NCBI RefSeq assembly: GCF_008704795.1
Contig: NZ_CP023690.1
Coordinates: 6,024,501 to 6,088,500 of the forward strand
Reading direction: 5' to 3'
From: Streptomyces spectabilis
Lineage (GTDB): Bacteria > Actinomycetota > Actinomycetes > Streptomycetales > Streptomycetaceae
DNA: 64,000 bases
The position numbers and the translations under genes were made by a program. Shown here one piece after another: positions 30,501 through 39,317 of this stretch; position 1 is the first letter of the stretch; every line of letters begins with the position of its first letter. The notes under the pieces were generated by a model. The model had not been told where the DNA came from. It ran no database searches and saw nothing but the letters and a program-made list of their open reading frames with translations.

Positions 30501-31431
30501 CGCCGACCGGAACATGATGGTCGGGCGCGTCAAGGTGGGCGGCTCCTACGGTGACTACTTCCTGGGCCGGATCGACGAGGTCGCCACCTGGCAGCGGCCG
30601 CTGGAGCCGGACGAGATCCGGGAGGAGAACCGTCTGGAGCGCAGCGGTCTGCCCACCAACGAACTCGTCGGTCACTGGGACGCCACCATCTCCTCCGGGG
30701 GCCAGGTCGTCGAGAGCCCGGAGGACCCGGGCGATCCGTCCAGCGCAGCCTTCCCCTACCGCCGGGGGCCACTGGACCTGTCCGGTTCCGGCGCCCGCCT
30801 GACCGGTGACGACGCCACCTCCCTCGTCCTGGACGGCAAGAGCGGCTACGCCTCGGTCGGGGGCCCCGTCGTCGACGAGACCGGGTCGTTCACCGTCTCG
30901 GCGCGCGTACGGCTGACCAAGGCCGAGTTCGCGGGCAAGGACATCGGCTACCGGGCGCTCGTGGCCGGGCAGGCCACGCCGGCGGGCAAGGAGTCGTCGT
31001 GGGCGCTGTGGGTGGAGAAGGTCTCCTCCAGCGCCTACCAGTGGAAGTTCGGACGGACCGCGGTGAACGCCGACGGCAAGGTCGTCGCGACGGCGGTGGC
31101 ACCGGCCGAGGACACGATCGGCGACAAGGAGTGGGACACCTGGGTCGACGTGACCGGGGTCTTCGACGCCGGTCTCGACTTCACCGACGACGAGGGCGAC
31201 CAGCGTTTCGGCGTGGCCCGGCTCTACGTCGGCCAGTTCGCCCAGCAGGGCGAGGACGACGCCGGGCTCGCCAGGGCCCAGCAGGGTGACGGCGCGCTGA
31301 CGGTGGGACGTGGATCCGCTCAGGGCAAGACCGGCCACTACCTGCCGGGGGATCTCGCGAAGCTGCGCGTGTGGGCCGGCGCGATGAACCGGGAGCAGGT
31401 CACCGACCAGATCGCGGAGCCCTCGACGTAG
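27586..31431 (+). CDS. Large secreted LamG-domain protein, partner of Rhs protein
   Basis: Up to 1281 residues. The exact start (GTG 27586, GTG 27595 or a later GTG near 27658) is uncertain; all precede a signal peptide (ATALLLSLLPAVAFAVPAAEA). The N-terminal 250 residues resemble the region that precedes Rhs scaffolds in actinobacteria (TMANPDGTFVMTQATEPQR). Residues 330-510 look like a DNRLRE-type beta-domain (WTKLSSDGDKFWKF onward), followed by an Ig-like region. Two LamG/concanavalin-type sandwiches span about 775-1020 (GRWRFDDAGPGSS) and 1024-1281 (ELVGHWDATISSGG). It has no anchor motif, so it is probably secreted. It precedes the Rhs gene by 97 bases, on the same strand; a structural or adhesive partner is inferred. 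Confidence 0.78.
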   Translation: MGTVELGWGHRHARNRRRSGRVTGGVSATALLLSLLPAVAFAVPAAEAHASAPTGPLTEQSASQRAAATGEPVEVTSERTEYTTTMANPDGTFVMTQATEPQRARDKSGAWQDIDVTLEKRPDGTVGPKSAVVDLAFSGGGSGTGLLTLGTAGQRLKLGWPTGLPEPTLDGATATYADVPVKGVDLQLTATAEGYREVLVVKSAEAAASPELEKVRLTARGEGLSVTPGEGGGLRAVDEDGNAVFRGPSGQMWDSAGDTATAPTSAPRKGLRAIAPEDRPAKKGAAEDPAQPGQGDATADLPVTVGDGAVSVTPDLDLLRGKKTVYPVFIDPSVGLGRSEWTKLSSDGDKFWKFSEPKGVGRCGIADGYYCDLGGYTDRMYFEFGASKLAGKHVLDATFRAYETWSFNCQPHWVDLERTDNISEGSRWPGPKQLDQMGDRYVSAGRGNLCSPEQPNSWIEFNDNPDEKDENLASTVRSLANGKISRLTLMLRAKDEGEPRAWKRFDNNAELKVWYMHKPGVPTSVGAIPGTGNGKAQCRPAKDPVTVTVDTPKIQATVQTKVEQHQGEEEGSLQAEFVMERSSTDTTSGSWDGVWKDYKPDSGWDPDGTRETITTTKRADGGLYRFKARTQSHWVYGGKKGDLFSPYSKWCYLRIDSTAPKEPTIQSFAPYSECTADDCAARGGPGKGGLFFFRPNKADKDVKEYRWRLLTSDADATRTVKSMGDGSAMVPSLKPGLAGTQTLSVEASDLKKDKEGRVRWGPPAEFVFKVGAADGTTGRWRFDDAGPGSSKATANDTGQVGSRHDVVMRDEAGTDWSTLGRRGAGDYSLRLNDNQSDPDKQVGYASTDGVPVNSQSSFTVSAWAYLTDDKANRTVLSAPGEHGSAFTLYYSSTFKKWVFNRTDQDKDGPVYIRSAADAENPPLKVWTHLVGVFDTQDNADPKDDTIQLFVNGRPQGKPVVLADEAPKYTPWTADRNMMVGRVKVGGSYGDYFLGRIDEVATWQRPLEPDEIREENRLERSGLPTNELVGHWDATISSGGQVVESPEDPGDPSSAAFPYRRGPLDLSGSGARLTGDDATSLVLDGKSGYASVGGPVVDETGSFTVSARVRLTKAEFAGKDIGYRALVAGQATPAGKESSWALWVEKVSSSAYQWKFGRTAVNADGKVVATAVAPAEDTIGDKEWDTWVDVTGVFDAGLDFTDDEGDQRFGVARLYVGQFAQQGEDDAGLARAQQGDGALTVGRGSAQGKTGHYLPGDLAKLRVWAGAMNREQVTDQIAEPST

Positions 31432-31486
31432 GCCGACGGGGCCTTCCTCCCGGCCTTCTCTTCTCCCTCACTGGTTTCGAAGGCGT

Positions 31487-31510
31487 GCGGCCGCCCGATG
31501 CGGCGGCCGC
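31487..31510 (+). promoter_or_regulatory. Hairpin before the Rhs ribosome site
   Basis: GCGGCCGCC (31487-31495) pairs with GGCGGCCGC (31502-31510), ending four bases before the GAGGAG of the Rhs gene. It may attenuate readthrough or sequester initiation. Confidence 0.35.
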
Positions 31511-31528
31511 GCGCGAGGAGACACACAC

Positions 31529-34500
31529 ATGAAACAGCTTGGCTTCGGGCTGCCCCGAACCGGCAGATCAGCGAGACGCCGATGGAGCTCGCGGATCGCC
31601 GTCGTCACGGGCTTCGCCCTCCTGCCGGGGCTGCTGTCCCCGGTGATGTTCACGAATACGGCAGCAGCCGCCACGGACCCGCTCGGCAGACCGAAGTTGG
31701 ACGCCCCTCGCTCGGCCGAGGTCTCACCGTTCACGGTGGAGGCGAACGACAAGAACACGGCCGCGGTCCGCAAGTCCGCCGCGGCCGACCGCGAGGCGGC
31801 CGAGCGGGCGCGCGGCGACCAGCGGCGCACCGTGACGTGGCCCGAGGCCGGTGCGGCAGACCTGAAGCTGCCCGGCTCGGGTGCGGCGAAGGCAAGGCCG
31901 GGATCCCTGCCGGTCACGCTCTCCGCGCCGAAGGCAGCGCGGGGCGCTCCCCAGCGGGCGGCCGAGCGGCTCAAGGTCGAGGTCCTCGATCAGCGCGAGG
32001 CGAGGCGGCTCGGCGTCAAGGGCGTCGTCCTCACGGCAACCGGCCCCAAGGACGGCGGCAAGGCGCGTCTGGGCATCGACTACTCGGCCTTCGCCTCCGC
32101 GTACGGCGGCGACTGGGCGGGGCGCCTCCAGGTCCTGCGCCTGCCGGACTGCGCCCTCGACCATCCCGGCAAAGCCGACTGCCGCACCCGCGAGCCGGTC
32201 GAATTCACCAACGCCCGCAAGGACGAGCGGCTGAAGGCCGCCCTGTCCTTCCCCGCGGCCGCATCGGGTGCGAAGGCGGGCCGGACGATGGTCCTCGCCC
32301 TGGCCGCGGGCACCAAGTCCGGCTCCGGTGACTACAAGGCGACCCCGCTCGCCGCCTCCTCCACCTGGGAGGCGGGCGGTTCGTCGGGCTCCTTCACGTG
32401 GTCGTACCCGTTGCGCACGCCTCCGGCGGCCGCGGGCCCGGCGCCCGACCTGACGATCTCCTACGACTCCGGAAGCGTGGACGGCCGCACCGCCTCCACG
32501 AACAACCAGGGCACGGTCATCGGCGAGGGCTTCGACCTGACCTCCTCGTACGTCGAGCGCAAGTACGGCTCCTGCGAGGACGACGGGCACGACAAGAAGT
32601 ACGACCTGTGCTGGAAGTACGACAACGCCTCGCTGGTTCTGAACGGCAAGGCCACCGAGCTGGTCAAGGACGACACCAGCGGCCAGTGGCGGCTGAAGAA
32701 CGACGACGCGTCCACCGTCAAGCGCCACACCGGCGCGAGCAACGGTGACGACAACGGCGAGTACTGGACGGTCACCACCGGCGACGGCACGACCTACACG
32801 TTCGGCCTCAACAAGCTGGAAGGCGCGGGGACGGACGACCGCACCGACTCGGTCTGGACCGTGCCGGTCTTCGGCGACGACGAGGGCGAGCCCGGCCACT
32901 CCGACGGCACCGGCTTCTCCGACCGGGACAAGAAGCAGGCCTGGCGCTGGAACCTCGACCTCGTCGAGGACACCCGCGGCAACGCCATGACGTACTGGTA
33001 CGAGGCCGAGCACAACAACTACGACAAGCTCGGCGACGACAACACGGGCACCGACTACACGCGCGGCGGCTACCTCAAGGAGATCCGCTACGGCCAGCGC
33101 GCCGACGCCCTCTTCTCCGCCAAGCCCGCCGCCTCCCACAAGGTCGCCTTCACCTACGCCGAGCGCTGCCTGGCGTCCGGCACCGGCTGCGACGAGCTGA
33201 CCGAGGACAAGCGGGACAACTGGCCGGACGTCCCCTTCGACAGCGTCTGCAAGGACGACAAGAAGTGCACCGGCAACGTCGGCCCGTCGTTCTTCACCCG
33301 CAAGCGCATGACGGCCGTCACGACGTACGCCTGGAACGCCGCACTGGACGTGCCCGCGTACTGGCAGGTCGACAGCTGGAAGCTGAAGCACCTCTACCTG
33401 GACCCGGGCGACACCGGTGACAGCACCGACCAGTCCCTGTGGCTCGACGAGCTCCAGCACACCGGCAAGCGCGGCGACGACATCTCGCTGGACCCGGTGA
33501 AGTTCACCCACGCCTTCCTGCCCAACCGGGTCGACGGCGCCTCCGACGACATCCTCTCCCTGGACAAGCCGCGCCTGCGCTCGGTCACGTCCGAGACGGG
33601 CGCGCAGACGATCGTCTCGTACCAGCCCGCCGAATGCGTGGCGGGCCAGACGATGCCGAAGCCGGACGACAACACCCGGCGCTGCTACCCCGTGTACTGG
33701 TCACCGAACGGCGAGAAGACCCCGAAGCTCGACTGGTTCCAGAAGTACCCGGTCACTTCCGTCTCCACCACGGACCCGCGCGGCGGCGCGGAAGCCGTGC
33801 AGCACGCGTACGAGTACTCCGGCGGCGGCGCCTGGCACTACAACGACGACCCGATGACGCCCGCGAAGGAGCGCACCTGGTCGGTCTGGCGCGGCTACGA
33901 GAAGGTCACGCACCACACCGGTGACAAGGGCACCGACCGCCTCAAGACGGTCAGCATCTACATGCGCGGCATGAACGGCGACCGCGTCGCCGGTTCCGAC
34001 GGAAAGACCCCGGACCCGGACAAGCGCAGGACCGCGAAGGCCGGCGGCATCAAGGCGGAGGAGATCACCGACTCCGACCAGTACGCGGGCTTCGCGCGCG
34101 AGACGGTCACCTACAACGGCGACACCGAGGTCTCCGCGACGATCACCGACCCGTGGTCGAAGCGGACGGCGACGCAGCACAAGTCGTACGCGGACACCGA
34201 GGCCCACTACGTCCGTGCCGCCGCCACGCACGAGCGCACCCGCGTCACCAGTGGCGAAACCCCGCGCGACCGCGTCCGTACCGTCAAGACCACCTACGAC
34301 GACTACGGCATGCCCGAGGCCGTCGAGGACAAGGGCGACGACGACGTCACAGGTGACGAGCTCTGCACCCGCACCTGGTACGCCCGCAACGACGACAAGG
34401 GCATCAACTCCCTCGCCTCACGTACGCGTACGGTCGCCAAGCCCTGTTCGACGACGGTCGCGGACCTCGACCTGCCGGCCGACTCCGACAAGCCGGGCGA

Positions 34501-37500
34501 CGTCGTGAGCGACTCGGCGACCGTCTACGACGACCCCGACGCCACGAAGTGGACGTCCGCCCAGAAGCCGACCAAGGGCGAGCCGACCTGGACCGGCCGG
34601 GCGAAGTCCTACGGCACGGACAACGTCGCGTCCTGGCAGAAGACCGCCACGACGACGTACGACACCCTTGGGCGTCCGACCGAGGTCAAGGACACCAACG
34701 GCCTGACGACGGCGAAGACCACCTACACGCCCGCGGCCTCCGGACCGCTGACGTCGAGCAGCGTCTCGAACGTCAAGGGCCACAAGACCACCACGGACGT
34801 CGAGTTCGCCACCGGCGCTCCCGTGAAGGTCACCGACCCGAACAGCAAGATCACGGAGACGACGTACGACAGCCTCGGCCGCACCACGCAGGTCTGGCTG
34901 CCCAACCGGCTCCGTGTCCTCGACAAGACCCCCAACTACGTCTACGACTACAAGGTCACCAGCAAGGCCATGTCCTGGGTGTCCACCGGCACGCTCAAGG
35001 GCGACGGCTCCGGCTACAACACCTCGTACGAGTTCTACGACTCGCTCCTGCGCCCCCGCCAGACCCAGACCCCGACACCTGTGGGCGGCCGTCTGATCGG
35101 CATCACGCTCTATGACACGCGGGGGCTCGCCGTCAGCGTCCAGGGCGACACCTGGGACGAGACCTCGGCTCCCAGCGGTACGCCCGTGCAGACCGAGGGC
35201 AGCCAGGCGCCGCTCCAGACCGACACCACGTACGACGCGGCGGGCCGTGCCACGAAGGCCGTCACGAAGAACTTCGGCGTGACGCGCTGGACGACCACGA
35301 CGGCCTACTCCGGCGACGCGGTGGCCACCAGCGCCCCTGACGGCGGGCAGGCCACGGCCGAAGTCACCGACGCCCGCGGCCAGGTCGTGCTGCGCCGCGA
35401 GTACGGCGGCCCGAAGCCGACCGGGACCGACTTCACGAGCACCCGCTACACCTACACGCCCGGAGGCCAGCAGGAGACGATCACCGGCCCGGACAAGGCC
35501 AAGTGGTCCTACTCCTACGACCTGTTCGGCCGCCAGATCAGCGCGGACGACCCGGACAAGGGCGTCACGACCACGACGTACGACAGCCTCGACCGTGCCA
35601 CCACGACCAAGGACGTCGAGAACCGGAAGCTGCTGTACGGCTACGACGACCTCGGCCGCAAGACGGGCATGTGGCACACCGAGAAGACGGACGCCAACAA
35701 GCTCGCCGCCTGGACCTTCGACGACCTCGCCAAGGGCCAGCAGGACACGGCCACCCGCTACGACGGCGGCCTGACCGGCAAGGCGTACACCCGGAAGGTC
35801 ACCACCTACACCCCGCTCTACGAGGTCAAGGAGAGCGAACTCAGCCTGCCCGAGGACGACCCGATCGTGAAGGCGGGTGTCCCCCAGAAGCTGGCCTTCA
35901 GTACGGGCTACCGCTTCGACGGCACGATCAGCCAGGCCTCGCAGCCCGCCGTGGCGGGTCTCAAGGGCGAGACGATCGGCTACGAGTACAACGCCACGGG
36001 CCAGCAGACCGGCCTGGACGGCACCACGGGGTACCTCCACGGCGCCGCCTTCTCGCCGCAGGGCGACCTGCGCCAGCTCACGCTCGGCATGAGCGGAGCC
36101 AGCACGGAGAAAAAGGCCTACCTCAACTACGACTACGAGGCGGGAACCCGTCGCCTCACCCGCTCCTACGTCACCGACGACGTGCACGGTTACATGCCGC
36201 AGGAGCTGAAGTTCAAACGGGACGACGCCGGAAACGTCCTCTCCATCCTCGACGCCACGACGCAGGGCGGCACGCAGAAGGCCGACTACCAGTGCTTCGA
36301 GTACGACGGCTACAGCCGCCTGACCGAGGCCTGGACCCCGAAGACGGCGGACTGCGCCGCCGCGAAGCGCACGAAGGCCAACATCGACGGGGCGGCCCCG
36401 TACTGGACGTCGTACACCTACAACGACGCGGGCCAGCGCAAGTCCGAAACCCAGCACACGTCGTCGGGTGACGAGACCACGACGTACGACTACGGCACAC
36501 CGGAGGGCCAGCCCCACCCGCTCACCAAGACGACGGGCTCCCGTGCGGCCACGTACGCGTACGACAAGACCGGCAACACGACGAAGCGCCCCGGGCCGAA
36601 GGCTCAGCAGACCCTGTCGTGGAACACGGAAGGCAAGCTGGCCAAGACGCTCGAAGGCACGGCGGAGACCGCCTACCTCTACGACGCCGACGGCGAACTC
36701 CTCATCCGCCGCGCCAAGGGCGACGGCGACACGGTCCTCTACCTCGGCGCCACGGAAGTCCGCCTGACGGCGAAGGGCACGAAGAAGACCCTCACCGGCA
36801 CCCGCTACTACACCGCCAACGGCCAGACCATCGCGGTCCGCACCGGAACGAGCGGCGCCACGGACACGGAACTCAGCTTCCTGGCGGCGGACCACCACGG
36901 CACGTCGAGCATCGCCCTGGACGCGACGACGTACGCGGTGACGAAGCGCTACACGACGCCCTTCGGCTCCCCGCGCGGGGAGAAGGCTCCCGACTGGCCG
37001 GACGACAAGGGCTTCTTGGGGAAGCCGGTGGACAAGGGGACCGGCCTCACGCACGTCGGGGCGCGCGAGTACGACCCGGCCATCGGCCAGTTCATCAGCG
37101 TGGACCCGCTGCTCGCGCATCAAAAGCCCGGCAGCCTCAATGGCTACAGCTACGCGGAGAACAACCCCGTCACGGCATCCGACCCGTCGGGTCTGGACAG
37201 CTTCACGTGCAAGGGCAGTCAGTGTGGTGGCGGAGCGATCGACTTCATCGACTCCAACGCCTCACCGGACTTCTCCTCCGGTGAGACGTGGGCTGGCAAA
37301 TACCCGAACTTCCCCACGGACAACTCCAGCTACAGCCGCATGAGGGATGCGTACCAGTGCGGCTACGGTTGCGGCGCTGGGGTTACGGGCTACGGACCAC
37401 GCATTGACAGGCTGCACACGCCCAAGAAGGGCCCCAGCGACAGCGGAAATTGGTTCACCAAGGCCGTTGGTGTGGTGGTCGGCATCATCGCCCCCGATTT

Positions 37501-38395
37501 CGGCGCGTGGCAGCGCTGTTCGAAGGAACTGCGTGCGGGCTGCGGCGTGCTGCTGCTGGACACCCCGGTGGGCAAGCCCTTCAAGATAGGGAAGGGCGTC
37601 CTCAAGCTGACCAAGAGGGGCGAGAAGGGTGCGGGCGGAGCGAAGAAGGGGGGAGCCCTAGCCGACTGCAACAAGTGCTTCCTGGCCGGAACCGATGTCC
37701 TCATGGCGGACGGCAAGACCAAGGACATCGAAGACGTCAGGCTGGGCGACCAGGTCCTCGCCACGGATCCGAAGAGCGGCCGAACCGCACCCAAGAAGGT
37801 AACGCGCCTCATCGTCACGGAGAGCGACAAGCACTTCAACAAGCTCTCCATCGCCACGGATGACGGCATCGAGACGCTCACCGCGACCCATGAGCATCCG
37901 TTCTGGTCACCGTCCGAGCGCCGTTGGGTCGATGCCCGGGACTTGGCGCCCGGCATGACGCTGCGCACGGATGACGGCGACACCGTCGTCGTGACCAACA
38001 ACCACTCCTTCTCGCAGCGAGCCCGGACCTATAACCTCACGGTCGAGGACATCCACACGTACTATGTGCTGGCTGGCGAGACACCGGTCCTGGTTCACAA
38101 TTCGACACCATGCCCTCCCGTCATCGGCCCTCAGCGTCCCACTGGAGTGGGTGACGACTGGGTGGCGCGTGCAGCCGATAACGGAAAGGGAAGTGTGTGG
38201 CAGAAGCCTGGGTCGACCGGAAATGCTGACATGCTTCGCGTGATGAATCCGACCGGAAGGTACCCGGATGGCTATGTGCGTTTTACCAACAAACATGGCC
38301 AGCCGATCGGGCTCGACGGAAAGCCCGGCTCGAAAGCGGATACGCATATCCCGATGAATCCAGACGGCACTTATCCACTTCCGGTGGGATGGTAG
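31529..38395 (+). CDS. Rhs/YD-repeat polymorphic toxin with Hint domain
   Basis: A 2288-residue protein; ATG 31529 follows GAGGAG. The Tat-like signal (RTGRSARRRWSSR then a hydrophobic run ending AAAATDP) implies export. An insecticidal TcdB/SpvB-like N-terminal region gives way to many YD repeats (TTYDSLGR and TYAYDKTGNTT types). The Rhs core ends near residue 1885 with AREYDPAIGQFISVDPLL and SYAENNPVTASDPSGL. A Pretoxin-Hint autoprocessing domain spans about 2048-2191: CFLAGTDVLMADG, the TATHEHPFW block, and VLVHN at its end. The remaining 97 residues are the toxin tip (NGKGSVWQKPGSTGNADML through THIPMNPDGTYPLP); I cannot assign its activity, though a nuclease is plausible. The immunity gene overlaps its stop. 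The tip is clearly lower in GC than the scaffold, a sign of module exchange. Confidence 0.9.
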   Translation: MKQLGFGLPRTGRSARRRWSSRIAVVTGFALLPGLLSPVMFTNTAAAATDPLGRPKLDAPRSAEVSPFTVEANDKNTAAVRKSAAADREAAERARGDQRRTVTWPEAGAADLKLPGSGAAKARPGSLPVTLSAPKAARGAPQRAAERLKVEVLDQREARRLGVKGVVLTATGPKDGGKARLGIDYSAFASAYGGDWAGRLQVLRLPDCALDHPGKADCRTREPVEFTNARKDERLKAALSFPAAASGAKAGRTMVLALAAGTKSGSGDYKATPLAASSTWEAGGSSGSFTWSYPLRTPPAAAGPAPDLTISYDSGSVDGRTASTNNQGTVIGEGFDLTSSYVERKYGSCEDDGHDKKYDLCWKYDNASLVLNGKATELVKDDTSGQWRLKNDDASTVKRHTGASNGDDNGEYWTVTTGDGTTYTFGLNKLEGAGTDDRTDSVWTVPVFGDDEGEPGHSDGTGFSDRDKKQAWRWNLDLVEDTRGNAMTYWYEAEHNNYDKLGDDNTGTDYTRGGYLKEIRYGQRADALFSAKPAASHKVAFTYAERCLASGTGCDELTEDKRDNWPDVPFDSVCKDDKKCTGNVGPSFFTRKRMTAVTTYAWNAALDVPAYWQVDSWKLKHLYLDPGDTGDSTDQSLWLDELQHTGKRGDDISLDPVKFTHAFLPNRVDGASDDILSLDKPRLRSVTSETGAQTIVSYQPAECVAGQTMPKPDDNTRRCYPVYWSPNGEKTPKLDWFQKYPVTSVSTTDPRGGAEAVQHAYEYSGGGAWHYNDDPMTPAKERTWSVWRGYEKVTHHTGDKGTDRLKTVSIYMRGMNGDRVAGSDGKTPDPDKRRTAKAGGIKAEEITDSDQYAGFARETVTYNGDTEVSATITDPWSKRTATQHKSYADTEAHYVRAAATHERTRVTSGETPRDRVRTVKTTYDDYGMPEAVEDKGDDDVTGDELCTRTWYARNDDKGINSLASRTRTVAKPCSTTVADLDLPADSDKPGDVVSDSATVYDDPDATKWTSAQKPTKGEPTWTGRAKSYGTDNVASWQKTATTTYDTLGRPTEVKDTNGLTTAKTTYTPAASGPLTSSSVSNVKGHKTTTDVEFATGAPVKVTDPNSKITETTYDSLGRTTQVWLPNRLRVLDKTPNYVYDYKVTSKAMSWVSTGTLKGDGSGYNTSYEFYDSLLRPRQTQTPTPVGGRLIGITLYDTRGLAVSVQGDTWDETSAPSGTPVQTEGSQAPLQTDTTYDAAGRATKAVTKNFGVTRWTTTTAYSGDAVATSAPDGGQATAEVTDARGQVVLRREYGGPKPTGTDFTSTRYTYTPGGQQETITGPDKAKWSYSYDLFGRQISADDPDKGVTTTTYDSLDRATTTKDVENRKLLYGYDDLGRKTGMWHTEKTDANKLAAWTFDDLAKGQQDTATRYDGGLTGKAYTRKVTTYTPLYEVKESELSLPEDDPIVKAGVPQKLAFSTGYRFDGTISQASQPAVAGLKGETIGYEYNATGQQTGLDGTTGYLHGAAFSPQGDLRQLTLGMSGASTEKKAYLNYDYEAGTRRLTRSYVTDDVHGYMPQELKFKRDDAGNVLSILDATTQGGTQKADYQCFEYDGYSRLTEAWTPKTADCAAAKRTKANIDGAAPYWTSYTYNDAGQRKSETQHTSSGDETTTYDYGTPEGQPHPLTKTTGSRAATYAYDKTGNTTKRPGPKAQQTLSWNTEGKLAKTLEGTAETAYLYDADGELLIRRAKGDGDTVLYLGATEVRLTAKGTKKTLTGTRYYTANGQTIAVRTGTSGATDTELSFLAADHHGTSSIALDATTYAVTKRYTTPFGSPRGEKAPDWPDDKGFLGKPVDKGTGLTHVGAREYDPAIGQFISVDPLLAHQKPGSLNGYSYAENNPVTASDPSGLDSFTCKGSQCGGGAIDFIDSNASPDFSSGETWAGKYPNFPTDNSSYSRMRDAYQCGYGCGAGVTGYGPRIDRLHTPKKGPSDSGNWFTKAVGVVVGIIAPDFGAWQRCSKELRAGCGVLLLDTPVGKPFKIGKGVLKLTKRGEKGAGGAKKGGALADCNKCFLAGTDVLMADGKTKDIEDVRLGDQVLATDPKSGRTAPKKVTRLIVTESDKHFNKLSIATDDGIETLTATHEHPFWSPSERRWVDARDLAPGMTLRTDDGDTVVVTNNHSFSQRARTYNLTVEDIHTYYVLAGETPVLVHNSTPCPPVIGPQRPTGVGDDWVARAADNGKGSVWQKPGSTGNADMLRVMNPTGRYPDGYVRFTNKHGQPIGLDGKPGSKADTHIPMNPDGTYPLPVGW

Positions 38396-38769
38396 GAATG
38401 AACCTGAACCTTCGAGGTCAAGCAGTTACCCGTGTCTGCTTCGACGCGGCTCTCACGGTCCTGACCAGTGGGGATTGTGAACTGCGCGTCGAGACCGAGG
38501 CGGTTCTTCAAGTCTCGGCCGGGGATCATGTGTCTTTCGATCCAGAATCCCCGGACATTGTGGCTCCCCATCTCGTCCGACTGGCCCGTGATGTGATTAC
38601 TGAGGCTGAGGTGGGAAGAGTCGGGGATCTCGTGATCGAATTCGAAAGCGGCACGAAACTGACTGTCCAGCCGGACGAAGAGTATGAGGCTTGGGGGTTG
38701 GTCGGGCCTAAGGGGGAGCGAGTTACCTGCATGCCCGGAGGAGAGATTGCGGTGTGGCGTGGTGAGTGA
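38389..38769 (+). CDS. Probable immunity protein (DUF6188-like)
   Basis: Up to 126 residues. ATG 38389 overlaps the Rhs stop; ATG 38398, in the same frame and two bases after that stop, gives MNLNLRGQAVTRVCFDAALTV and fits the family better. It is a small acidic, strand-rich cytoplasmic protein ending VGPKGERVTCMPGGEIAVW, a pattern I recognise from DUF6188 proteins found beside toxins. Overlap with the toxin tip and its low GC, shared with the tip, mark it as the cognate antidote. No signal peptide is present, consistent with protecting self from incoming sister toxin. Confidence 0.75.
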   Translation: MVGMNLNLRGQAVTRVCFDAALTVLTSGDCELRVETEAVLQVSAGDHVSFDPESPDIVAPHLVRLARDVITEAEVGRVGDLVIEFESGTKLTVQPDEEYEAWGLVGPKGERVTCMPGGEIAVWRGE

Positions 38770-38827
38770 TATCCGGCCGTAACCGGAAAGCTTGATCTTC
38801 GCATCGCACCTGTATACAGGGCAATTT

Positions 38828-38862
38828 TGTGGCCCCGTCGGGATCGTCCCGGCGGGGCCACA
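38828..38862 (+). terminator. Rho-independent terminator after the toxin-immunity pair
   Basis: TGTGGCCCCG (38828-38837) pairs with CGGGGCCACA (38853-38862); GGGA/TCCC extends the stem inside. It is about 60 bases after the immunity gene. Confidence 0.8.
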
Positions 38863-38894
38863 GAGGTGTCTGACGACAGTAATTGACGGCAACG

Positions 38895-39225
38895 TCAGCC
38901 GACGGGTGCTGCGCAAGGCGGTGGGTCGTCGCCGTCGGCGGACTGACTGGTGGCCTCAGAGGGTTTGTGAAGGGCGTGGCCGAGGAGTTCCGTGATGAAG
39001 ACGAGATCGGCGCCTTGTTCAAGGAGCAGGGTGGCGGTCGAGTGGCAGAGGTCGTGGAAGCGGATGCGGCGGAGGCCGGCTCGCGGAGGAGCGTGGTGAA
39101 GGTCCGGGTGAGGTGGTGCTCCGGCGACTGGTGGCAGTCGGGGCCGGCGGCCGGGCAGTGCTCCGGTGTCTCGGCGAGGCGGGAGCGATCCCGACAACCC
39201 ATAGGTGAACAGTGGGAAGTTGGGT
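38895..39225 (-). pseudogene. Decayed tyrosine recombinase (phage-type integrase) C-terminus
   Basis: On the minus strand the sequence RAGLRRIRFHDLCHSTATLLLEQG followed by ADLVFITELLGHA is the C-terminal catalytic block of tyrosine integrases; the usual RHS is CHS here. Upstream homology (RTFTTLLRE) lies in another frame, so there is a frameshift. The usual region after LLGHA containing TxxxYxH and the nucleophilic Tyr is missing. The frame ends with a DGDDPPPCAAPV tail like intact integrase ends, so an internal deletion is likely. It is the only recognisable content of the 38863-39317 gap and marks a past mobile element next to the toxin module. Confidence 0.65.
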
Positions 39226-39317
39226 GTTAGCGCGGCCCCCGCGTGGATATGGTGCACAGCTAGGAGCGCACGTGCACGCTGCGTGCGGGCGGAGTGTGAG
39301 GACTCGGAGCCGGGGGT

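Noticed and set aside
34418..37123. A 901-codon minus-strand frame in the Rhs gene
   Set aside because: It is antisense to YD-repeat DNA of high GC; composition is Arg/Gly/Val-rich without domains.
38723..39202. A minus-strand gene upstream of the integrase fragment
   Set aside because: It is a shifted-frame reading of the same decayed integrase DNA.
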